DNA from: Prolixibacteraceae bacterium
Lineage (GTDB): Bacteria > Bacteroidota > Bacteroidia > Bacteroidales > Prolixibacteraceae
DNA length: 40,623 nucleotides
Direction of reading: 5' to 3'
Assembly (NCBI GenBank): GCA_027859005.1
Contig: JAQIBQ010000518.1
Span: forward strand, 1 to 40,623
A program made the translations under genes and the position numbers. This document shows, piece after piece, positions 1 to 9,263 of this stretch. Within the stretch, counting starts at the first letter, position 1; the number at the start of each line of letters is the position of its first letter. The notes under the pieces were generated by a model, which worked only from the letters and a program-made list of their open reading frames with translations, made no database searches and had not been told where the DNA came from.

Positions 1-129
1 ACAGTTGAAGAAGCAGTTGTTGTTGAAGAAGTAGAAGAAACAGCTGAAGTAGTTGAAAATACTACTGAAGAAACTCCTGCTGTTGAAGAAGCTCCTGAAA
101 AGGGCGCTGATGACAAAAAAGAAGAGTAA
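1..129 (+). CDS. C-terminal acidic tail of a truncated CDS (possibly 30S ribosomal protein S16 with Bacteroidetes-type extension)
   Basis: Open frame from base 1 to TAA at 127-129: TVEEAVVVEEVEETAEVVENTTEETPAVEEAPEKGADDKKEE*. Product guess rests on the Glu/Ala-rich tail only. Confidence 0.5.
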   Translation, partial: TVEEAVVVEEVEETAEVVENTTEETPAVEEAPEKGADDKKEE

Positions 130-138
130 TTCATTACT

Positions 139-192
139 ATACTTTACAAAAAAAAGGTTGACTATATAGTCAACCTTTTTTTTGTAAAGTAT
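139..192. terminator. Bidirectional intrinsic terminator, 54-nt perfect palindrome
   Basis: atactttacaaaaaaaaggttgactat / atagtcaaccttttttttgtaaagtat is perfectly self-complementary, with an A-run and a T-run between convergent genes. Confidence 0.9.
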
Positions 193-199
193 TTTTCTT

Positions 200-583
200 T
201 TATGACGCTGCTGAGGAATTCAAATAATTATTGATCCGTTCAATTAATGCTTTTGAATGAATAGGTTTCATAATATAATCATCCATCCCTGCTTCCAAAC
301 ATTTTAATTTTTGGTCTCTGAACATATTTGACGTTATTGCAAATATGGGAGTTCTATGTTCTTTCTCCATTTCACGTATCTGTTTTGTAGTTTCAATACC
401 ATCTAACTCTGGCATATGAATGTCCATTAAAATTAAATCGTATTTACTTTGTTTGAACTTATTAATTGCTGATAAACCATTACTGGCAAAATCAATTTCA
501 AAAAATCCGTCTAAACTATACTGTAATAATAGTTTATTACCCGAATTGTCATCAACAACAAGAATTTTACGCTTAACAGTCAT
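200..583 (-). CDS. Single-domain response regulator (CheY-like receiver)
   Basis: ILVVDDN, DLILMDIHMPELDG and MKPIHSKAL motifs; 127 aa with no output domain. Confidence 0.9.
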   Translation of the reverse strand: MTVKRKILVVDDNSGNKLLLQYSLDGFFEIDFASNGLSAINKFKQSKYDLILMDIHMPELDGIETTKQIREMEKEHRTPIFAITSNMFRDQKLKCLEAGMDDYIMKPIHSKALIERINNYLNSSAAS

Positions 584-752
584 TAAGTGGTTTTATATTT
601 ATTATGATTTTAATTTACTCTCGAAAACAAAAGTACAACCATTCTACTTAAATGTAAATAGCATAAAATGTTAAATTTGAAGTTTAAATCATCTTTCTTG
701 ATGATTTATAAATGAAATTATTCTTATTCAGAAATAAAAACAAGACAAAAAC

Positions 753-2441
753 ATGAGTGACGATAAACAAATAATATTTTCGATGTGGAAGGTGAGTAAA
801 GTCTATCCACCTCAAAAACAAGTTATAAAAGACATTTCTCTATCATTCTTCTTAGGAGCAAAAATTGGTATAATCGGATTAAATGGTTCTGGTAAATCAA
901 CTTTGTTAAAGATTATTGCTGGTGTAGAGAAATCTTACCAAGGTGAAGTTGTTTTCTCTTCAGGTTATTCGGTCGGTTATTTAGAACAAGAACCTCAACT
1001 CGACGATTCTAAAACTGTTATTGATGTAGTTCGAGAAGGTGTTCAGGAAGTGATGGATATTCTTAAAGAATACGAAGAGATTAATAAAAGCTACGAGCTG
1101 CCTGAAGTATATGAAGATGCTGAAAAGATGGAAAAGATGATGAACCGTCAGGCAGATCTTCAAGAAAAGATAGATCAAACCGATGCATGGAACATTGATA
1201 ATAAGTTGGAGCGTGCCATGGATGCATTGCGTTGTCCTGATGGCGATGAAAAGATCTCAGTTCTTTCAGGAGGAGAACGTCGTAGAGTTGCTTTGTGCCG
1301 CTTGTTGCTGCAACAACCCGATATTTTGCTTTTAGATGAGCCAACCAACCATTTAGATGCCGAATCGGTTCAATGGCTTGAAATGCACCTACAACAATAT
1401 AAAGGGACTGTTATAAGTATAACACACGATAGGTACTTCTTAGATAATGTAGCTGGATGGATTTTAGAACTTGATCGTGGTGAAGGAATTCCTTGGAAAG
1501 GTAATTATTCTTCTTGGCTCGATCAGAAAACAAAACGCATGGCTCAAGAAGAAAAAGGGGTTTCGAAACGACGTAAAACATTGGAGCGAGAGTTGGAATG
1601 GGTGCGCATGAGTCCAAAAGCGCGTCATGCTAAATCGAAAGCTCGTCTAGGTGCATATGAATCATTAATGAATGAAGATGTTAAGGAACGTGAGCAGAAA
1701 TTAGAACTTTTCATCCCAAACGGACCTCGGTTAGGACAGCATGTGATTGAAGCAAATGGAGTTTCAAAGGCATACGGTGAGAAACTTCTTTTTGAGGATC
1801 TTGAATTTATACTCCCACCCAACGGTATTGTTGGTATTATAGGCCCTAACGGTGCTGGTAAAACAACTTTGTTCCGAATGATTATGGAAATGGTGAAAGC
1901 AGATAAAGGTACTTTCAGTGTGGGCGAAACAGTGGTGCTTGGCTATGCCGACCAATCACACACCGACATCGATCCAGAGAAAACAGTTTACCAAGTTATT
2001 ACTGGTGGACAAGATGAAATAATGGTGGCAGGACGTATGTTGAATGCACGTGCCTATGTGTCTAAATTCAACTTTGGTGGTGCCGATCAGGAGAAAAAAT
2101 GTGGTGTGCTTTCGGGGGGTGAGAGAAATCGCTTGCATTTAGCCTTAACTTTAAAAGCAGAAGCAAACGTATTGTTGCTCGATGAGCCGACTAACGACAT
2201 TGATGTAAATACCCTACGTGCATTAGAAGAAGGATTGGAAAATTTTGCTGGTTGTGCCGTTGTTATTTCTCACGACCGTTGGTTCCTCGACCGAGTTGCC
2301 ACTCATATTTTAGCTTTTGAAGGCGATTCTCAGGTGAAATTCTTTGAAGGTTCTTTCTCTGAATATGAGGAAAATAAAAAGAAACGATTGGGCGATTTAA
2401 CTCCTAAGAAGATAAAATATAAGAAACTGATAAAAGATTAG
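753..2441 (+). CDS. ettA: ABC-F ATPase, energy-dependent translational throttle protein EttA
   Basis: Two ABC domains (GLNGSGKST, LSGGERRRVAL, GPNGAGKTT, LSGGERNRLHLA), size 562 aa and EttA-like N terminus. Confidence 0.88.
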   Translation: MSDDKQIIFSMWKVSKVYPPQKQVIKDISLSFFLGAKIGIIGLNGSGKSTLLKIIAGVEKSYQGEVVFSSGYSVGYLEQEPQLDDSKTVIDVVREGVQEVMDILKEYEEINKSYELPEVYEDAEKMEKMMNRQADLQEKIDQTDAWNIDNKLERAMDALRCPDGDEKISVLSGGERRRVALCRLLLQQPDILLLDEPTNHLDAESVQWLEMHLQQYKGTVISITHDRYFLDNVAGWILELDRGEGIPWKGNYSSWLDQKTKRMAQEEKGVSKRRKTLERELEWVRMSPKARHAKSKARLGAYESLMNEDVKEREQKLELFIPNGPRLGQHVIEANGVSKAYGEKLLFEDLEFILPPNGIVGIIGPNGAGKTTLFRMIMEMVKADKGTFSVGETVVLGYADQSHTDIDPEKTVYQVITGGQDEIMVAGRMLNARAYVSKFNFGGADQEKKCGVLSGGERNRLHLALTLKAEANVLLLDEPTNDIDVNTLRALEEGLENFAGCAVVISHDRWFLDRVATHILAFEGDSQVKFFEGSFSEYEENKKKRLGDLTPKKIKYKKLIKD

Positions 2442-2448
2442 TGGAAAG

Positions 2449-2475
2449 GATTCCATCCATTAGGTGGATGGAATC
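2449..2475 (+). terminator. Hairpin after ettA (no clear U-tract)
   Basis: GATTCCATCCA/TGGATGGAATC stem immediately after the ettA stop. Confidence 0.4.
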
Positions 2476-2978
2476 ACTAATCCTATCTATTGAATTCAAT
2501 GATCACATCCACGATAAAAAAATGGCTTTGTATAATGGAGCCGATGTACGCAGAATAAATCATGCACTTAAAGTTTATGGATTTGCAAGTTGTGTTGCAC
2601 GCAGAGAAAACTGAAAGATGAAGAAATTATTGTAGTAGATTTAGCCTCAATATTGCACGATATTGGAATTAAAGAAGCCGAGCTTAAATACAATTCGTGT
2701 AATGGACATTATCAAGAGATTGAAGGACCTCCTGTTGCTCGGCCCTTACTTCCTGATGTGATCTGAAACCAGCGATTTTGGAAGGAGCTTGTTACTTGAT
2801 TGAGAACCATCATCCGTATCAAAAAATTGATGGATTGGACTTTCAGGTTTTGGTTGAAGCCGATTTTCTCGTAACTATATTTGAGAAGATCATAAGTGAA
2901 CATTCAATAAGAAATATTCGTGATACATATTTCAAAACAAACACTGGTGCACTTTTTCTTGAAAGTATGTATCTGTAA
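2468..2978 (+). pseudogene. HD-domain phosphohydrolase remnant with two frameshifts
   Basis: Three consecutive frames read MESLILSIEFNDHIHDKKMALYNGADVRRINHALKVYGFASCVARRE | KDEEIIVVDLASILHDIGIKEAELKYNSCNGHYQEIEGPPVARPLLPDV | DLKPAILEGACYLIENHHPYQKIDGLDFQVLVEADFLVTIFEKI...LESMYL*; HD motif LHDIG. Confidence 0.8.
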
Positions 2979-3113
2979 TCCGATTCGAAGTAGGAATAGA
3001 TTATCTATCTCAGTAACTTTTTTAGGATCATTATTTCAAGGAAGAAAACTTCTCCTGATTTAGTTAATTATTTTTTTGTACTTTGATGGTTTTAATACCA
3101 AAGTATAATCGAT

Positions 3114-3950
3114 ATGAAACGTCTATTTCAATTTAGCCTATCTTTACTGATTTTATCTTTATTCATATTTGCTGGTTGTAACCCGTCTCAGAAAAAAACG
3201 GCCAAAAATAATACTAAAAAGCTAGAAGAAACCAATGCATTCAATCTGACAAGTGTAAAAGATGAAATAGTTGATCTGGTTGTTGAATTATCAAAATCGG
3301 AAGACATTGTGCCCATGTTGAACGAAGCAGGTGCTTCCTATATTTTTGATTTAACTGTGCCTCTCGAAAATGTTGAAAAGATGCTCACGCAAAGTCAAAT
3401 GAGTTTTTTCTGGGGAATGGTTGTTTTCGATATGTTTTATGCCAATGTGTACAAACGTGATGATGTGCTTTTATCGGTATCGGAGATGGAGTATAAGTTT
3501 AAAATGGATCTAGGACTTGAAAAAGAACTTGCAAAACTTGAGCGCTACAATAAACGGATTAAAACGAACGAAGGGAATCCAGATTCTATTAAAGCGATTA
3601 TTGATGAATCATCGGATGAGTGGTTTGCCGATATGTCGTCAAACCATCTCGATATACTGGTATATTCTTTTATCGGGAACAACGTTGAAGCCTTATATGT
3701 CTTAACGCAACTAACTTTATTGGCTAATAATAATGCTGAATTATTGACAATTATAAACGAGCAGAAAGGGCACATTTCCACACTTTTCTCATTGCTCGAA
3801 CTAGTTTCTCAAGATGAGAATATTGAACCGTATTTTGATGATCTTGAAAAGGTGGCCAAACTATTTGAGGAAAAAACGGTAATTACCGAAACCGAATTAG
3901 CCGAAATTACTCCACTGATTGAAACGGTTAGGAATAAGATGATGAACTAA
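3114..3950 (+). CDS. Predicted lipoprotein of unknown function
   Basis: MKRLFQFSLSLLILSLFIFAGC lipobox; 278 aa, helical, no motif recognised. Confidence 0.75.
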   Translation: MKRLFQFSLSLLILSLFIFAGCNPSQKKTAKNNTKKLEETNAFNLTSVKDEIVDLVVELSKSEDIVPMLNEAGASYIFDLTVPLENVEKMLTQSQMSFFWGMVVFDMFYANVYKRDDVLLSVSEMEYKFKMDLGLEKELAKLERYNKRIKTNEGNPDSIKAIIDESSDEWFADMSSNHLDILVYSFIGNNVEALYVLTQLTLLANNNAELLTIINEQKGHISTLFSLLELVSQDENIEPYFDDLEKVAKLFEEKTVITETELAEITPLIETVRNKMMN

Positions 3951-4065
3951 ATAGTTATATCATTAATTTAAACGATACTATTCCTAAATGCCGAAATCGA
4001 ATAAGAGCAATTGTCCTGATTAGTTTTGACCTTGGAGTTAGTTTAATGAAATAAAACAATACCAA

Positions 4066-5226
4066 ATGATTCAACCAAAATACATCAACCACTTTAAAGC
4101 CCTTGAAACTCCTTTTTATTTTTACGATTTAGAATTGCTTCGAGAAACACTTCAAGCCGTGAAAGCCGAATCGTCTAAATATGGTTATCACGTGCATTAT
4201 GCTTTAAAAGCCAATAACGATGAAGCTGTTGTTAAAACTATTGCCAATGCAGGTTTTGGTGCTGATTGTGTTAGTGGCAATGAGGTGAAATATGTTAATG
4301 ATATTGGAATACCAGGAAAAATGATTGCTTTTGCTGGTGTGGGTAAAACCGATAAGGAAATAAAGGAAGCTTTAGAAATTGGGATCTTTAGTTTTAATTG
4401 TGAATCAATTCCTGAAATTGAAGCAATCAATGAGCTGGCAGGAGAGTTTGGAAAAGTGGCTCCTGTGGCCATTCGAATTAATCCGAATGTCGATGCCAAA
4501 ACTCACAAGTACATTACAACTGGTTTAAGCGATAACAAATTTGGAATTAATCACTGGGATTTCGACAAAGTGGGACGCGCTTTAAAATCATTACCAAATA
4601 TAAAACTCACTGGAATCCATTTTCATGTGGGTTCTCAAATAACTGATATTTCGGTTTTTGAAAAATTGAGTCTGAAGGTTAATAAAATTCAGGACTGGTT
4701 TTCGAATAATGGATTTGAATTAGAGCACATTAATTTGGGCGGTGGCTTAGGTATTGATTATAAAAACCCTCAAGAGAATATGATTCCTGATTTTAGTCGT
4801 TACTTTAAGGCAGTTCATGATAATATCATTCTAAAACCAAACCAACAATTGCATTTCGAATTGGGACGTTCATTGGTGGCTCAATGTGGTCATTTAGTAA
4901 CAAAAGTTATTTTTCTTAAGAAAGGTGTAGAAAAACAATTTTTGATTGTTGATGCTGGAATGAACGATTTAATCCGTCCGTCATTGTATCAGGCTTTACA
5001 CGAAATAAGTAGCTTAACTTCCAATAAGCAAGAAGAAAAGTACGATGTAGTTGGGCCTATTTGTGAATCGGCCGATGTGTTCCGTAAAGATATTATGTTG
5101 CCAGCAGTTGATCGTGGTGATCTAATTGCGATACACTCTGCTGGAGCTTATTGCCAAGTAATGGCTTCGACTTACAACATGCGCAATTTGATTAAATCAT
5201 TCAATAGTGATGAATTGAGTCGATAG
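4066..5226 (+). CDS. lysA: Diaminopimelate decarboxylase
   Basis: Fold type III PLP decarboxylase: HYALKANND, GADCVSGNE, HFHVGSQI, NLGGGLGIDY, CESADVF. Confidence 0.88.
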   Translation: MIQPKYINHFKALETPFYFYDLELLRETLQAVKAESSKYGYHVHYALKANNDEAVVKTIANAGFGADCVSGNEVKYVNDIGIPGKMIAFAGVGKTDKEIKEALEIGIFSFNCESIPEIEAINELAGEFGKVAPVAIRINPNVDAKTHKYITTGLSDNKFGINHWDFDKVGRALKSLPNIKLTGIHFHVGSQITDISVFEKLSLKVNKIQDWFSNNGFELEHINLGGGLGIDYKNPQENMIPDFSRYFKAVHDNIILKPNQQLHFELGRSLVAQCGHLVTKVIFLKKGVEKQFLIVDAGMNDLIRPSLYQALHEISSLTSNKQEEKYDVVGPICESADVFRKDIMLPAVDRGDLIAIHSAGAYCQVMASTYNMRNLIKSFNSDELSR

Positions 5227-5485
5227 TTTTTAAGCGTGAATTCGATCTAAGTATTTTAGTTAGCTTGTGATTTGCCTTCAACTAAATGATACTGTTTTTT
5301 TGATCATGAATCATTAAGTCAAATAGTCAATTGTGAAAATATAGATATAGTCTCAAAAAATGTCTTTTTCCCAATAACCAATTCTTCGTCAGTATATTTA
5401 TATCTGGTAAATTATAAATTAATGTCTGAATTACAGTCTTATACTATCTGTTGGTATATCGAACAAGCGTTAATTAAATTTATTC

Positions 5486-5499
5486 CTCAATCGATTGAG
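5486..5499. promoter_or_regulatory. Candidate LacI-family operator upstream of GH43
   Basis: Perfect 14-bp palindrome CTCAATCGATTGAG; core CAATCGATTG matches the site upstream of lacI (17729-17742). Confidence 0.5.
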
Positions 5500-5623
5500 A
5501 AAAATAATATGCCATTTTTTATCTAGATGTTCATTTAATTTTACACCCAATAACTAAATTTTTCCTCTTCTTGTTTAATGTTTTTTCCTAATTTGCTTGT
5601 ATTGTAAAACAACAAAATTCAAC

Positions 5624-7261
5624 ATGGGTAAAACATTTTTCTCTACAATTGCAATTGCAATTTTGTTTCTGTTCGCTTGTTCATCAAAAAGCAATTCAAT
5701 AAGTAAAACGATAATACCAGAAACATACGAAAATCCAATTCTTCGAGGTTTTTATCCCGACCCTTCGATATGTAAAGTAAACGATGATTACTACATGGTG
5801 AATTCATCCTTTGAATGGTTCCCTGGAGTTCCAATATTTCAGAGTAAAGATTTGGTGAATTGGAAACAAATTGGACACGTGCTTGATCGACCAGGTCAAT
5901 TGCAAATTACAGAAGGAATGGCTGCTTCAAGAGGTATTTTTGCACCTACTTTACGATACCACGAAGGGTTGTTTTACATGATAAGTACCTGTGTAGCGTG
6001 TAATGGTAATTTCTTTGTAACTGCTGAAAATCCTGCAGGACCATGGAGTGATCCTGTTTGGATTAATACTCCGGGTATTGATCCAACCTTCTTTTGGGAC
6101 GACGATGGAACGTGTTGGTATATTGGAGCACACAACATTTCTGGCAAGCGTGAATGGGATGGTCAAAATGGTGTATTTATTCAGCAATTCGATTTAGAAA
6201 AGAAAGAGCTTATTGGGGAACCTGTTCAAGCTACATTTGGTCATGCCACAAATGCAGTATGGGGCGAAGGTCCTCATGTGTATAAAATTGATGGACGCTA
6301 CCTACTAATGATTGCCGAAGGAGGTACAAGTTATGATCATGCAATCACTGTTTTCGAAAGTGATAAAATTAATGGGAAATATGTTCCTTCAACAATAAAT
6401 CCAGTATTAACACATCGACATTTGGGTCACAACTATCCAATATTTGCTGTAGGTCATTGTGATTTTGTTCAAACGCAAAACAACGAATGGTGGGCGGTTA
6501 TGTTAGCTGTTAGAACTTGTGATGGAATGAATTTATTAGGCCGTGAGACTTATCTCGTTCCAATGGAATTTGAAAACAGTTGGCCATTATTTAACCGTGG
6601 AGTTGGGAAAGTTCAGTTTGAAGAGCAACGTCCTAATCTACCATGGACACCAGTTGTGCAATATCCTGTTCGAGATGAATTTGAGAATGGCGAATTAGCG
6701 ATGAAGTGGGTGTTTTTGCGCACTCCTTATGAAAACTGGTACGAGATAGCAGATAGTAAAATTACAATCGATCTGCGTCCTCAAATGATGACTAAACTTG
6801 AACAACCATCATTAGTGGCTCAACGGATTACTGAATTTAATTTCGAAGCTTTTACGAAAGTAAATTTTAAAGCCAATGCTGATAACGAAGAAGCTGGGTT
6901 TGTTGCCATTTATAACAACATGCGCAATTTCCGATTGGTTAAAACATCTGTAAACGGTAAATCAATGGTTCAATTAATTCGAGTTAAAGTAGGTCAGGAA
7001 AAATTGGTAGCTACCAAGTCGGTGGATGAAGAAGAAATTGTACTTGGAGTAAAAGCCAATAATTTAAAATACCAGTTTTATTTTGGTAAAGATAAAGCAT
7101 CTTTAAAACCAATCGGCGATGTTCAGGACGCAACGGTTAATGCAAGCCAAAGTGGTATTGATTTTACAGGACCTATGGTTGGTTTTTATGCAAGTAGTAA
7201 CGGTCTTCAGTCAACAAATAAAGCCGTTTTTGATTGGTTTGAATACAATGATTTACGCTAA
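5624..7261 (+). CDS. GH43 family beta-xylosidase/arabinofuranosidase-like lipoprotein
   Basis: NPILRGFYPDPSICKVNDDYYMVNSSFEWFPGVPIF; GEGPHVYK; C-terminal beta-sandwich. ATG at 5624 gives a lipobox (LFLFACSS); the listed 5597 start is TTG. Confidence 0.88.
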   Translation: MGKTFFSTIAIAILFLFACSSKSNSISKTIIPETYENPILRGFYPDPSICKVNDDYYMVNSSFEWFPGVPIFQSKDLVNWKQIGHVLDRPGQLQITEGMAASRGIFAPTLRYHEGLFYMISTCVACNGNFFVTAENPAGPWSDPVWINTPGIDPTFFWDDDGTCWYIGAHNISGKREWDGQNGVFIQQFDLEKKELIGEPVQATFGHATNAVWGEGPHVYKIDGRYLLMIAEGGTSYDHAITVFESDKINGKYVPSTINPVLTHRHLGHNYPIFAVGHCDFVQTQNNEWWAVMLAVRTCDGMNLLGRETYLVPMEFENSWPLFNRGVGKVQFEEQRPNLPWTPVVQYPVRDEFENGELAMKWVFLRTPYENWYEIADSKITIDLRPQMMTKLEQPSLVAQRITEFNFEAFTKVNFKANADNEEAGFVAIYNNMRNFRLVKTSVNGKSMVQLIRVKVGQEKLVATKSVDEEEIVLGVKANNLKYQFYFGKDKASLKPIGDVQDATVNASQSGIDFTGPMVGFYASSNGLQSTNKAVFDWFEYNDLR

Positions 7262-7370
7262 TCTTGTTATTTGAGAATATGCAATTAATGATACTATTGT
7301 ATACAAATTGAACATGTTTGAATTACATATTAACCTTGGCTTTTGTCAGGGTTTTTTCATTTTTGAATAG

Positions 7371-7406
7371 TATCGATCCATTTTTTAAATCTATTTGTAT
7401 CGATCC
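7371..7406. promoter_or_regulatory. Direct repeat TATCGATCC upstream of GH27
   Basis: TATCGATCC at 7371-7379 and 7398-7406, 27 nt start to start. Confidence 0.3.
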
Positions 7407-7616
7407 CAGTTTTACACTAAACAAAACTTGTCATTGTAATTCGTTTTAAATACTTAGTTGAATTAATAGATATGGCTTGCTTAAGTGCAACATTTACCCC
7501 TTTAATCAATAAAGAATTGCAACGTTTGCAGGTTTGATAATACTATAATATTCCCAAATTTGTTTTATTATAATTTCAAAGTGAAACTATTATGAAATCA
7601 TTATAAAAAACAGAAG

Positions 7617-8831
7617 ATGAGAAAAATTGTATTGAGTTTATTGGCTGTTTTATTTGTATTAACAGCGAGTGCTCAAAAATATCCTGGTTTAGCCGATACT
7701 CCTCCTATGGGATGGAACAGTTGGAACATTTATGCTTGTGACATAACTGAGCAGTTGGTGCGAGAAGTAGCAGATGCAATGGTCGATCGTGGTTTAAAAG
7801 AAGCAGGTTATGAATATGTTGTAATTGACGATTGCTGGCATGGCGAACGTGATAGCTTAGGTTTTATCACTGACGATCAAGAAAATTTTCCATCGGGAAT
7901 TAAAGCATTGGCCGATTATGTTCATTCATTAGGTTTAAAATTTGGAATTTATTCCGATGCTGGTTGGACTACTTGTGGTGGACGCCCTGGAAGCCGTGGA
8001 TACGAATACCAAGATGCATTAAAATATGCCGAATGGGGAGTAGATTATTTAAAATACGACTGGTGTGCAACCGATAATGTAAATGCAAAAGGGGCATACG
8101 ATACCATGTTAAGAGCTTTAGCAAAAGCCGGTCGACCAATTTTATTTAGTATGTGCGAATGGGGTGATAACAAACCCTGGTTGTGGGCCAAAGACATTGG
8201 ACACATGTGGCGTACGACTGGTGATATTTACGATGATTTTTATGGTGAAGACGATCACGGTACTTGGTCGTCGTGGGGTATTTTGAATATTCTCGATATG
8301 CAAGATGGACTTCGCGAATATGCTGGACCAGGACATTGGAACGATCCTGATATGATGGAAGTTGGAAACCATGGGTTATCAGTTAACGAAAGCCGTGCTC
8401 ATTTTGCCATGTGGTGCATGATTGCTTCTCCGCTTATTGCCGGAACCGACATTCAAAATGCAAGCGAAGAAACAATAGAAATTCTAACGAACGAAGAAGC
8501 CATTGCAATTAATCAAGACCTATTGGGAATACAAGGATTCAAACATTCAAAAACTGATAGTCTTGAGGTTTGGTACAAGCCATTGGCAGAAGGAGATTGG
8601 GCCGTTTGTTTCTTAAATAGAGATTCAATTTCAAAAGAAATAAATTACGATTGGAAAGCTACTGTAGTTAAAGATGACTTTGCCAAACGTAATGCCAATT
8701 TTGCCAATACTACCTATGAAATAAGAGATGTGTGGAAGCATAAGAACCTAGGTAAAACAAAAAGAGCTTTAAAAACAACAGTGCCGGGTCACGACGTTTT
8801 AATGCTTCATTTATCCAACATCGAAAAATAA
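7617..8831 (+). CDS. GH27 alpha-galactosidase, secreted
   Basis: Signal peptide; TPPMGWNSWN, VIDDCWHGERD, YLKYDWC, GPGHWNDPDMMEVGN. Confidence 0.93.
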   Translation: MRKIVLSLLAVLFVLTASAQKYPGLADTPPMGWNSWNIYACDITEQLVREVADAMVDRGLKEAGYEYVVIDDCWHGERDSLGFITDDQENFPSGIKALADYVHSLGLKFGIYSDAGWTTCGGRPGSRGYEYQDALKYAEWGVDYLKYDWCATDNVNAKGAYDTMLRALAKAGRPILFSMCEWGDNKPWLWAKDIGHMWRTTGDIYDDFYGEDDHGTWSSWGILNILDMQDGLREYAGPGHWNDPDMMEVGNHGLSVNESRAHFAMWCMIASPLIAGTDIQNASEETIEILTNEEAIAINQDLLGIQGFKHSKTDSLEVWYKPLAEGDWAVCFLNRDSISKEINYDWKATVVKDDFAKRNANFANTTYEIRDVWKHKNLGKTKRALKTTVPGHDVLMLHLSNIEK

Positions 8832-8887
8832 TAATTAATAATATTTGTTGGGAATCCAATCCTAACTCCATCCAACATAACCAAATC

Positions 8888-8908
8888 ACCCCGGCATTTT
8901 GTCGGGGT
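8888..8908 (+). terminator. Hairpin terminator after GH27
   Basis: ACCCCG gcattttgt CGGGGT stem, followed by a T-rich stretch. Confidence 0.6.
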
Positions 8909-9263
8909 TATTTCACGAAAATAAATACAAGTCATTTTCTTAATCATTATAATTTTGTTCTTTCGTAAGAATACAATTTAGTTCGTTCTGATAGAGATTT
9001 ATATCGGTTTCACACTTAATCTCTATTATGGTATGAAAATATTCACAAGATTGCTTTACAAATAATACCCTCATTAAAGTGATATGATCAACCTTTAGAT
9101 AAATTACACACCTATTTTTGTATCTGGTTCAGAATAGTCAGACATTTATGGGTAGTATTATAAATTAACCTATTTAACGATCAAAAATCGAAAGAGTATT
9201 TATCAAGGAAACATTGAATTGATTCTATGTTTTTGATTTTCGTTTGACAAAAATTTAGAACAC

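Noticed and set aside
1081-2138. Minus-strand ORFs of 60-87 aa within ettA
   Set aside because: Antisense to a strongly conserved ABC-F gene; composition looks spurious.
3951-4065. Possible lysine riboswitch upstream of lysA
   Set aside because: Only 115 bp, AT-rich and without the expected five-way junction motifs.
7518-7530. PurR-like TGCAACGTTTGCA as an independent operator
   Set aside because: Arms are unequal (odd length) and differ from the two CAAYCGATTG sites; kept only as a note.
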